Below are positions 8,089 to 15,349 of a stretch of DNA of 64,000 nt, in pieces. The notes under the pieces were generated by a model that had not been told where the DNA came from, made no database searches, and saw only the letters and a program-made list of their open reading frames with translations. The stretch comes from Caproicibacter sp046707225 (lineage in GTDB: Bacteria > Bacillota > Clostridia > Oscillospirales > Acutalibacteraceae). Where the stretch lies: assembly GCF_046707225.1 (NCBI RefSeq), contig NZ_JBJKOP010000029.1, positions 169,257-233,256 on the forward strand. Direction: 5' to 3'. Position numbers and translations under genes: made by a program. Each line of letters begins with the position of its first letter. Position 1 is the first letter of the stretch.

Positions 8089-9114
8089 GTGCTGGGAACC
8101 GACCTTGCGATCGACCTTGGTACGTCTACGACAAAAATCTATCTTGACGGTAAGGGAATTGTTCTGAACGAGCCTTCCGCTGCGGCGGTTAATGTTGAAA
8201 CAAGTGAGGTTGTTGCAACCGGAAAAGAAGCCTACACGATGATTGGGCGGACTTCTGATAAAATTAATGTCTGCCTGCCATTGGAGGGCGGAGTGATTTC
8301 AAATTTTGACCTGGCCCAGTACCTGATCGGAACATACTTAAAAAAGATCAATCAGAGCCGCGTTGTAATGCCGCGCGTCGTGGTCAGCGTCCCCTGCAAA
8401 ATAACGGAAGTGGAAAAACGAGCGGTTGTCGATGCAATCAGTTCTTCCGGCGTGAGAAAAATCTGTCTGATCGAAGAGCCTGTGGCCGCGGCGCTGGGGG
8501 CGGGAGTGGACATTTCAGAGCCACACGGAACCCTTGTTGTCGACATCGGCGGCGGAACAACGGATATGGCGGTGCTTTCACTCAGCGGCATTGCGATTTC
8601 CCGCTCCGTCAAAGTGGCCGGCAATGCTTTCAATGAAGCGATTATCAAATACATCAGGAGAAAATACAACCTGATTATCGGGCGGCGCATGGCTGAAAAC
8701 GCCAAGCTGGCAATCGGGTGTGTTTATCCCAGAAAAGATGTTTCAACATTTCGGGTGAAGGGCCGCAACGCGATGACCGGACTGCCGCAGTGGGCAGATA
8801 TTACGAGTGACGAGATTCTGGAGGCTTTAATCGACAGCGTCATGCAGGTGATTCGCGTCATTCAGGAAATGCTGGAAAAGACCCCTCCGGAATTGGTCGG
8901 GGACGTCTATTCCGACGGGATGATTCTAACGGGCGGTTCCGCACAGCTGTTTGGCTTCGACAGTCTGATTTCCAAGAAGGCAAAAATGCCGGTGCATATT
9001 GCCGGCGATCCTCAGAACTGCGTCGCGGTGGGCGCCGGAAAGGCGATCCGCTTTATCGATGACATCGAGAATAAATCCTATGGAATTCTGAATCCGCTGA
9101 GCGCGGCTTACTAA
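8089..9114 (+). CDS. mreB: MreB/Mbl family actin-like cell shape protein
   Basis: A 341-residue bacterial actin that forms membrane-associated filaments guiding cell wall elongation. It has the phosphate-1 loop DLGTSTTKIYL, GGVISNFDLAQYL, RVVVSVPCKITEVEKRAV, EEPVAAALGAG, the phosphate-2 loop VDIGGGTTDMAVLS and a C-terminal LTGGSAQLFGF adenosine loop. The frame is open much further upstream into comFC; GTG 8089 is chosen because it gives the family length. mreC/mreD are not adjacent, which is more like the Mbl/MreBH paralogues of Firmicutes than a canonical mreBCD operon, so the symbol is generic. Confidence 0.93.
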   Translation: MLGTDLAIDLGTSTTKIYLDGKGIVLNEPSAAAVNVETSEVVATGKEAYTMIGRTSDKINVCLPLEGGVISNFDLAQYLIGTYLKKINQSRVVMPRVVVSVPCKITEVEKRAVVDAISSSGVRKICLIEEPVAAALGAGVDISEPHGTLVVDIGGGTTDMAVLSLSGIAISRSVKVAGNAFNEAIIKYIRRKYNLIIGRRMAENAKLAIGCVYPRKDVSTFRVKGRNAMTGLPQWADITSDEILEALIDSVMQVIRVIQEMLEKTPPELVGDVYSDGMILTGGSAQLFGFDSLISKKAKMPVHIAGDPQNCVAVGAGKAIRFIDDIENKSYGILNPLSAAY

Positions 9115-9130
9115 GCTGAAGGGATCAAAA

Positions 9131-9158
9131 AACGCCGCTGCAATCATACAGCGGCGTT
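9131..9158. terminator. Bidirectional hairpin between mreB and the 78-residue gene
   Basis: AACGCCGCTG (9131-9140) pairs perfectly with CAGCGGCGTT (9149-9158). On the minus strand it is followed by TTTTTTGA, so it serves the minus-strand gene best; on the + strand the tail is only AT-rich. Confidence 0.8.
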
Positions 9159-9169
9159 CAAAATTAATT

Positions 9170-9406
9170 TTATTTACTCATCATATAGTTTATAAACATC
9201 AACTCATCTTCTGGGTTTTCTACACTTAATTCCGCCGATACAGTCGAGTTTTTTGTTTTTTCAAGCAGAGCCCGCACGCCGTAGAGTTGACATAGCTTGC
9301 TTTTCAGATTCAGTTTGTTTCCATCATCCGTCACCAGATAAACATTTCCTTTGGACTGGTCCAGCAATTCAATTAATTTAATCACGTCGATATCATATAA
9401 TTTCAT
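9170..9406 (-). CDS. Small conserved-looking protein of unknown function
   Basis: A 78-residue acidic soluble protein, function not recognised. It starts MKLYDIDVIKLIELLDQSKG and has a mixed strand/helix pattern with the phrase GNVYLVTDDGNKLNLKSKL. The gene is credible because an AGGAGGT ribosome binding site lies at the right distance before the ATG and a strong hairpin with a T tail follows the stop. It is transcribed alone, converging on mreB. Nothing in the sequence suggests membrane localisation. Confidence 0.7.
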   Translation of the reverse strand: MKLYDIDVIKLIELLDQSKGNVYLVTDDGNKLNLKSKLCQLYGVRALLEKTKNSTVSAELSVENPEDELMFINYMMSK

Positions 9407-9626
9407 ATTTTATAACCTCCTGTCCTTATTACTTTATTTCATTATACGATGTCATTTTGAAAAAAACAATGCTTTTTCCGGTAATATCATTTTTGGCACG
9501 CGGAACAGAGGGATATTCCGATGCATCCCTGTAAAATTTACACATTGTTAATTAAATGTCGGTGCGGGGTAGAGTAAAATAAGATTGAACTTGTGGCGAT
9601 TTCAATAGAAATAAGGATGATCTTTT

Positions 9627-10520
9627 TTGTTTGGTTATGTGAAACCGCAGAAATCGGAACTTCTTGTACGGGAACTTGAAGCGTATAACGGAATTTACTG
9701 CTCGCTTTGCAAGATTCTCGGTAAAAAATACGGGATTGCTGCAAGGCTCGCTTTGAATTATGACTGTACTTTTTACGCGCTTGTTTTAATTTCAGCTTCT
9801 TCCAATCCGATTCCAAAATTAGTAAAGGGAAGATGTGTGGTTAACCCGCTCAAGCAATGCGCATTCTGCGAAAAAGCCGGGCTGGAATTTGAACAGGCTT
9901 CTGCTCTTACGATAATATTATTGTATCATAAGCTGAAAGACGATATTTTTGATTCGAAAGGTTTCAAAAAGTATCTGCGCATTTTTGTTCTGCCGATTGT
10001 CAGACATGCCTATCGCAAGGCGGCAGCCGATTATCCGGGACTTGGTGAAATTATATCGGAGGCAATGGACCGGCAGCGTGAGATTGAACATAGGGATTCG
10101 CCCGGACTGGATTCCTGTGCGGAACCGACGGCACGGATGATGGAACGCGTTATGGAGTTCTCGTCAGGGGAAGATCCGTCCACGCCGAAATCACGCGTTT
10201 TGAATCGGTTCGGCTATTATATTGGCCGCTGGATTTACTTTATGGACGCAGCGGACGACCTGAGCGACGATCTCAAAGAAGGCACGTTTAACCCGCTTGC
10301 GATCCGGTTTCATCTGAATGGCGAAAGCGATCCCGAGAATATCCGAAAAGCGAGGGCTTATGCAAATGAGGTTTTAAACCAGACGCTGTCGCAGCTTGGC
10401 GCAGCTTACAATTTGATGGAAATGAATTCAATGGGTTCTATTGTCCGGAATGTCGTTTTTCTGGGCCTGCCGCAGATGCAGAAGGAACTGTTGTTTAAAA
10501 AGGAGAAAACGAATGCCTGA
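9627..10520 (+). CDS. DUF5685-like protein with two DDxxD motifs
   Basis: A 297-residue, mostly helical soluble protein resembling the DUF5685 family (opening FGYVKPQKSELLVRELEAY). Visible features are CxxC pairs YCSLC (C25/C28) and QCAFC (C78/C81), with C47 and C70 between them, and two aspartate-rich motifs, DDIFD (105-109) and DDLSD (210-214), the second in DAADDLSDDLKEGTFNPL. Paired DDxxD motifs about 100 residues apart in a helical protein are the metal-diphosphate binding signature of class I isoprenoid synthases; whether this one binds a prenyl diphosphate is inference. TTG start, 8 bases after AAGGATG. It overlaps the J-domain gene by 8 bases, so the two are probably translated together. 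Confidence 0.72.
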   Translation: MFGYVKPQKSELLVRELEAYNGIYCSLCKILGKKYGIAARLALNYDCTFYALVLISASSNPIPKLVKGRCVVNPLKQCAFCEKAGLEFEQASALTIILLYHKLKDDIFDSKGFKKYLRIFVLPIVRHAYRKAAADYPGLGEIISEAMDRQREIEHRDSPGLDSCAEPTARMMERVMEFSSGEDPSTPKSRVLNRFGYYIGRWIYFMDAADDLSDDLKEGTFNPLAIRFHLNGESDPENIRKARAYANEVLNQTLSQLGAAYNLMEMNSMGSIVRNVVFLGLPQMQKELLFKKEKTNA

Positions 10521-11142
10521 TCCTTACAGAGTTCTTGGAGTATCGCCGAACGCAACGGATGACGAAATAAAAAGCGCCTACCGGGAACTTGCGAAAAAAT
10601 ATCATCCGGATAATTATGCGGACAGTCCGCTGGCCGATCTTGCCGGAGAAAAAATGAAAGAAATCAACGAGGCATACGACCAGATTATCAAAGAACGCAG
10701 GCAGCGAAAAAACGGCGGTCAAAGCGGATACGCGGGGTACTCAGGAACTGAAGGCTATTCAGGCCGGAGTACGGGATTTTATGACGTACGCAACCTGATT
10801 AATTCCGGAAGAATCGCGGATGCCGAACAGATTCTGGACGGAGTTCCGTTGGAAAGCCGGAATGCAGAATGGTTCTTTTTGAAGGGCACCGTTCTTTACA
10901 GACGCGGATGGCTGGATGAAGCCTATAACGATTTTGCAAACGCCTGCCGGATGGATCCTTCCAACGCAGAGTACCGTGCGGCTTTTAACCAGGTAACGAA
11001 TCAGCGTAACGGCATGTTCGGCGGATACAATCCCAATGTCCCGCAATACGGAGGGGTTGGCGGTTGCGATCTGTGCACATCTCTGTGCCTTGCGAACCTT
11101 TGCTGTAACTGCTTTGGCGGAAGCGTTTACCCTTGCTGCTGA
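10513..11142 (+). CDS. J-domain/TPR protein with cysteine-rich C-terminus
   Basis: A 209-residue protein. Residues 3-60 are a J-domain (DPYRVLGVSPNATDDEIKSA, with the HPD tripeptide at 31-33) that would stimulate a DnaK-type Hsp70. Residues 65-90 are a Gly/Tyr/Ser linker, 90-165 look like tetratricopeptide helices (FFLKGTVLYRRGWLDEAYND), and the last 25 residues contain eight cysteines (GGCDLCTSLCLANLCCNCFG ending YPCC), suggesting metal binding or a redox/adhesive tail. It is not DnaJ itself (no central zinc-finger or substrate domain of that type) and is not near dnaK. ATG 10513 with AAAGGAGA just upstream; coupled to the preceding gene. Confidence 0.85.
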   Translation: MPDPYRVLGVSPNATDDEIKSAYRELAKKYHPDNYADSPLADLAGEKMKEINEAYDQIIKERRQRKNGGQSGYAGYSGTEGYSGRSTGFYDVRNLINSGRIADAEQILDGVPLESRNAEWFFLKGTVLYRRGWLDEAYNDFANACRMDPSNAEYRAAFNQVTNQRNGMFGGYNPNVPQYGGVGGCDLCTSLCLANLCCNCFGGSVYPCC

Positions 11143-11172
11143 TCCATTCGTTTTTTTTGGAGGAAGATTGAG

Positions 11173-11715
11173 TTGAACCACAGTCTACGACTGGCTTTTT
11201 GCTCTGTGGTAGCTGCACTCGGCACCGCGGTGATGATTCTGACCGGAATGATCCCGGTTGGAACCTATGCGCTTCCTGCTTTTGCGGGGATACTGATGAT
11301 TTCCGTTGTGGCTGAAGCCGGAACCGGCTGGGCTTTCAGCGTCTATACGGTGCAGTCCATTCTTTCCGTGCTTCTTGCTGCGGATAAGGAGGCCGTCTTA
11401 TTTTTTGTCTTGTTTTTCGGGTATTATCCGATTCTCAAGTCTTTATTGGAAAATCATTTACGCAGGATAGAGTTCCAGACGGCCGTGAAATTGATTGTAT
11501 TCAATGCTGCCGCCGTACTGGATTTTTGTCTGTCGGTTGCTTTTCTGAGCGTACCCAAAGAGAGCTTTTCGATTTTCGGCTATTATCTTCCTTGGCTGTT
11601 CCTGGTTGCCGGAAACGTAGTTTTCCTGATTTATGATTACGCCGTTTCGCTCCTGGTAATCACATACTTCAGCAGGATACATCCAATGATAAAAAAACTG
11701 TTCCGGTCAAAATAG
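11173..11715 (+). CDS. Integral membrane protein of unknown function
   Basis: A 180-residue very hydrophobic protein with about five membrane segments (roughly residues 5-25, 30-50, 60-85, 100-120, 135-160) and a short basic C-terminus. Its overall layout recalls small S-component-like or DUF2232-like membrane proteins, but no motif fixes a family. TTG start with GGAGGAAG at 11159-11166. It lies 30 bases after the J-domain gene in the same orientation, so it is likely the third gene of that operon. Confidence 0.7.
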   Translation: MNHSLRLAFCSVVAALGTAVMILTGMIPVGTYALPAFAGILMISVVAEAGTGWAFSVYTVQSILSVLLAADKEAVLFFVLFFGYYPILKSLLENHLRRIEFQTAVKLIVFNAAAVLDFCLSVAFLSVPKESFSIFGYYLPWLFLVAGNVVFLIYDYAVSLLVITYFSRIHPMIKKLFRSK

Positions 11716-11892
11716 GCTTACCTTGTCCTTCCTGCGGAAGTTTTACTTGATTTTTAACGACTGCGGAATTAAAATAAGGATTGGACCGGAAATCAATATC
11801 CGGCCACTCTTTTTGATGAAAAAAGAGTCCCCCGGCTCAAAATGCTCTGGGCGGGCCGTCCGGGACAAATGCAGAGAAAAGGCGGAGTTGGA

Positions 11893-12765
11893 ATGGATAA
11901 TTTACTTGCGGTAAGAATTCAGAACAAGGTTGACAGTTTTTCAAAAGGTCAAAAGCGTATCGCAGCATATATAGAAGAACATTATGATAAAGTCGCGTTT
12001 ATGACGGCCTCCAAGCTGGGAGCCACCGTGGGGGTCAGTGAATCGACGGTTGTGCGTTTTGCCACCCAGATCGGCTATGCGGGATATCCGCAGCTTCAGC
12101 AGGCGATACAGGAAATGATCCGGAATAAGCTGACCTCCTTTCAGCGTATGGAGGTTACGACGGAACGGATAGGAAATTCAGATGTTCTTGATTTTGTATT
12201 TAATCAGGATATCGACGTAATACGCCGTACGATGGAGGAAACAAATCACGACAGCTTTTACAAAGCCGTAGATTCCATTGTGGCGTCCAGAAAGATCTAT
12301 ATCCTGGCGGCACGAAGCGCGTTGGCGCTTGGGACTTTTCTTTCTTATTACCTGAACCTGTTGTTCGAAAATGTTCTGTTGGTTCAGGCTACGAGCGAAG
12401 GCGAAATTTTTGAGCAGATGATCCGGGTTGATGAAAGCGACACAGTCATTGGGATCAGCTTTCCGCGTTATTCCAGAAAAATCGCGAAAGCGATGAATTT
12501 TGCGCATGACAGGGGTGCCAAAGTGATAGGGATTACAGACAGTTCCCTTTCGCCGGTTGCTCAGGCGTCCGACTGTGTATTGCTTGCCAGAAGCGAAATT
12601 GCTTCCATTGTGGATTCGCTCTGTGCGCCGCTCAGCCTGATCAATGCGCTGATTGTCGCGACTTCCCTGAAAAAGTCTGAAGAGTCTAAAAAAATCTTTC
12701 AGAATCTCGAAGATATCTGGGACGCTTACGGCGTTTATGAAAAGGTGGATGACAGCTCGAATTGA
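11893..12765 (+). CDS. RpiR/MurR family transcriptional regulator
   Basis: A 290-residue regulator with an N-terminal helix-turn-helix of the RpiR type (SKGQKRIAAYIEEHYDKVAF to GVSESTVVRFATQIGYAGYP, about 15-65) and a C-terminal SIS sugar-isomerase-fold domain (about 125-265) that normally senses a phosphosugar. The target and ligand cannot be read from the sequence; the neighbouring genes are not sugar enzymes. ATG 11893 is chosen over an in-frame upstream ATG at 11842 because GGAG lies 5 bases before it and the HTH begins soon after. The flavoprotein gene overlaps its end by 4 bases. Confidence 0.92.
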   Translation: MDNLLAVRIQNKVDSFSKGQKRIAAYIEEHYDKVAFMTASKLGATVGVSESTVVRFATQIGYAGYPQLQQAIQEMIRNKLTSFQRMEVTTERIGNSDVLDFVFNQDIDVIRRTMEETNHDSFYKAVDSIVASRKIYILAARSALALGTFLSYYLNLLFENVLLVQATSEGEIFEQMIRVDESDTVIGISFPRYSRKIAKAMNFAHDRGAKVIGITDSSLSPVAQASDCVLLARSEIASIVDSLCAPLSLINALIVATSLKKSEESKKIFQNLEDIWDAYGVYEKVDDSSN

Positions 12766-14027
12766 AGTTTGATGTTTTAGTAATCGGCGCGGGAGCCGCA
12801 GGGATGATGGCGGCGGGGACAGCAGCCCAGAGGGGCCTAAGGGTCTGCCTGCTGGAAAAAAATCAGAAACCGGGCAGAAAGATCGGAATTACCGGCAAGG
12901 GAAGATGTAATCTCACGAATCATTGCAGCGTGCCGGAGTTCATCGCTTCCGTACCGACAAACGGCCGCTTTTTATACGGCGCGGCTTCTCGGTTTTCTCC
13001 GTATGATACCATGAGCTTTTTTGAAAATTTGGGCGTGCCGCTCAAAACTGAGCGCGGGAACCGGGTTTTTCCCCAGTCCGACAAAGCTGCCGATGTCGTC
13101 GGGGCATTGGAGCGGTTTGTCAAAGCATCGGGCGCTCAAATGATAAACAGAGAAGCAAAACAGCTTTTGATTTCAGACGGCCGTATTCAGGGAGTAAGCC
13201 TGAAGGACGGCAGCCAAATTTCTGCGCAGAGTGTGGTAGTTTGCTGCGGCGGAAAATCATATCCCGCAACCGGTTCAACAGGGGACGGGTATCTTTTTGC
13301 AAGGCAAGCGGGACATACCGTGACGCGGCTTCGGCCTTCACTGGTTCCGCTTGTTGTTCAGGGCACGGATTGCAAAGAAATGATGGGGCTGTCTCTAAAA
13401 AATATTTCAATCAGCGTTAAAGATCTGAAATCCGGCAAAATCATCTATGAAGATTTCGGCGAACTGCTGTTTACCCATTTCGGGCTTTCCGGCCCTGTTA
13501 TCCTCAGTGCCAGCGCTCATCTTCGCGATATGTCGCCGGGCCGTTACCGTATTGCGATCGATTTAAAGCCCGCTCTCAGTCCGGAGAAGCTGGATGCCCG
13601 CCTGGTTCGGGAGTTCAGAGAAAATCAGAACCGGGATTTTGAAAATTCACTTTCCTCTTTATTGCCAAGAGCGATGATCCCCGTGGCGGTTCGCAGGTCC
13701 GGGATAGAACCTCACATCAAATGTAATCTGATTACCAGGGAAATACGCCATGATTTTGCTTTCCTGCTGAAATCCTTTTCATTTTCGATCGACGCTTTTC
13801 GTCCGATTGAAGAGGCTGTGGTCACATCGGGAGGGGTTTCTGTTCGGGAGGTTGACCCGAAGACGATGCAGTCCAAGCTGATAAAGGGCTTGTATTTTGC
13901 AGGCGAAGTTTTGGATGTGGACGCCTATACCGGCGGATACAATCTGCAGATTGCGTTTTCTACCGGCCGGCTGGCCGGAAATTCCGTACCAGTTAGGGGG
14001 ATCATAGATGATTGCTGTTGCGATTGA
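12762..14027 (+). CDS. HI0933/BaiN-type FAD-dependent oxidoreductase
   Basis: A 421-residue flavoprotein of the HI0933 (YhiN/BaiN) family. N-terminal dinucleotide-binding motif VIGAGAAGMMAAGTAAQRG followed by KIGITGKGRCNLTN, a strong family signature; TGSTGDGY in the middle and, near the C-terminus, GGVSVREVDPKTMQSK and GLYFAGEVLDVDAYTGGYN. Substrates of most members are unknown. TTG start overlapping the regulator stop (TTGAA), and it overlaps cmk by 20 bases, so it appears co-transcribed with the cmk-plsC-ispH group. Confidence 0.92.
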   Translation: MKFDVLVIGAGAAGMMAAGTAAQRGLRVCLLEKNQKPGRKIGITGKGRCNLTNHCSVPEFIASVPTNGRFLYGAASRFSPYDTMSFFENLGVPLKTERGNRVFPQSDKAADVVGALERFVKASGAQMINREAKQLLISDGRIQGVSLKDGSQISAQSVVVCCGGKSYPATGSTGDGYLFARQAGHTVTRLRPSLVPLVVQGTDCKEMMGLSLKNISISVKDLKSGKIIYEDFGELLFTHFGLSGPVILSASAHLRDMSPGRYRIAIDLKPALSPEKLDARLVREFRENQNRDFENSLSSLLPRAMIPVAVRRSGIEPHIKCNLITREIRHDFAFLLKSFSFSIDAFRPIEEAVVTSGGVSVREVDPKTMQSKLIKGLYFAGEVLDVDAYTGGYNLQIAFSTGRLAGNSVPVRGIIDDCCCD

Positions 14028-14676
14028 CGGACCGGCCGGGGCGGGGAAGAGTACGGTAGCCAGGCGGGCGGCTAAAATTCTTGGATTTGTTTACGTTGAT
14101 ACGGGAGCTTTGTACCGTGCGATTGGTCTATACATGATTAATCACGGGATAGCGCCGGTCAATCGGGAAGCCGTTTGCGCCGCGCTTTCAAACGTGTCTG
14201 TTTCCCTTGATTTTCAGGATGGAGAGCAGAAAGTGTTTCTTTGCGGCAGCGACGTAACGCCGGAAATCCGTGCTGAAGAGGTTTCCAACGCCGCTTCTGC
14301 GGTTTCAGCGATCCCGGAGGTACGGCAATTTTTATTTTCCATGCAAAGGGCTCTTGCCGCCGAGCGAAATGTCGTAATGGACGGCCGCGATATCGGCACA
14401 GTGGTTCTTCCGAGTGCTCAGGTCAAAATATTTCTTACCGCTTCACCGGAAGAACGGGCGCAAAGAAGATACAGAGAATTGCTGCAAAAAGGTAAAAAGG
14501 CGGAATACTCCGAGGTTTTAAAGGATATGATTCAGCGTGACTATCAGGATTCACACCGCGAGGTTGCTCCGCTGATTCCCGCGAAAGATTCCGTGCAGAT
14601 TGACACAACCGGGAATACATTGGAGCAGTCGGTCAATCGGGTCGTCGATGTGATACGCTCCGGCTTGAAAATCTGA
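14008..14676 (+). CDS. cmk: Cytidylate kinase
   Basis: A 222-residue (d)CMP kinase that phosphorylates CMP/dCMP with ATP. P-loop GPAGAGKSTVARRAA at about 8-22, VDTGALYRAIG for nucleotide binding, and VMDGRDIGTVVLP and RRYRELLQKG in the lid/CMP region. Start ATG with TTAGGGGGATC upstream, inside the end of the flavoprotein gene. Downstream plsC starts right at its stop. The cmk-plsC-ispH(-S1) order is typical of Clostridia. Confidence 0.96.
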   Translation: MIAVAIDGPAGAGKSTVARRAAKILGFVYVDTGALYRAIGLYMINHGIAPVNREAVCAALSNVSVSLDFQDGEQKVFLCGSDVTPEIRAEEVSNAASAVSAIPEVRQFLFSMQRALAAERNVVMDGRDIGTVVLPSAQVKIFLTASPEERAQRRYRELLQKGKKAEYSEVLKDMIQRDYQDSHREVAPLIPAKDSVQIDTTGNTLEQSVNRVVDVIRSGLKI

Positions 14677-15321
14677 ATGAAAATTGGTGAAAGAATGAAA
14701 CGGACTCCTCTTTATTCTTTTTTAAGAATCTTTATGCCTTGGTTTTTTCGCAGTTTAATGCCGATTCGGATTCGAAACGCGGAAAATTTGCCGAAAGACG
14801 GAAAGGCGATTCTTTGCTGCAACCATATGAGCATGACGGACCCACTTCGGCTCGCCTACAGTCAAAAACGCCAGATCTATTTTATGGCGAAAGAAGAATT
14901 ATTTCATATTAAATTGCTTGCACCGATCATCAAATCATTGGGAGCTTTTCCCGTTTCAAGGGGAAAAGGAGATAAAACGGCAATTTATACGGCCAGGGAT
15001 ATTCTGGACACCGACCGGATTCTGGGGATCTTTATCGAGGGAACCCGTACGAGGGACGGAAATTTTCTGCACCCGAAATCCGGTGCGGTCATGCTGGCGC
15101 ACAGTTGCCATGCTCCGGTTGTTCCGTGCTGCATTACACCTAAAAAAGGCAGAATGCCAAGGCTGTTTCATTCATGCTATGTTTCATATGGGGCCCCTAT
15201 TTCAGAGGAAGAGCTTGGAATCATAAACGGTACTCCGTCGGAATTACGGAATGCAAGCAAGCTGGTTATGGCCAGAATTGCGGAACTGAGGGAGGCGGAT
15301 CTCGGGAAATCCGGAGGATGA
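14677..15321 (+). CDS. plsC: 1-acyl-sn-glycerol-3-phosphate acyltransferase
   Basis: A 214-residue membrane-associated acyltransferase making phosphatidic acid from lysophosphatidic acid. It has the catalytic NHxxxxD box (CNHMSMTDPLRL, about 49-60), the glycerol-phosphate motif FIEGTRTRDG (about 113-122) and VPCCITP (block IV). One N-terminal hydrophobic stretch (SFLRIFMPWFFRSLM) would hold it to the membrane. The start is ATG 14677, immediately after the cmk stop; ATG 14695 with GGTGAAAG before it is an alternative giving 208 residues. Confidence 0.93.
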   Translation: MKIGERMKRTPLYSFLRIFMPWFFRSLMPIRIRNAENLPKDGKAILCCNHMSMTDPLRLAYSQKRQIYFMAKEELFHIKLLAPIIKSLGAFPVSRGKGDKTAIYTARDILDTDRILGIFIEGTRTRDGNFLHPKSGAVMLAHSCHAPVVPCCITPKKGRMPRLFHSCYVSYGAPISEEELGIINGTPSELRNASKLVMARIAELREADLGKSGG

Positions 15322-15349
15322 AAATGAATCGGTTTTCCGGGGTGATATC

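Noticed and set aside
11716..11892. A short + frame (11723-11914) and the CTCTTTTT/AAAAAGAG repeat before the RpiR gene
   Set aside because: The frame has no ribosome binding site and overlaps the true regulator start. The repeat lacks a T tail on either strand, so I do not call it a terminator.
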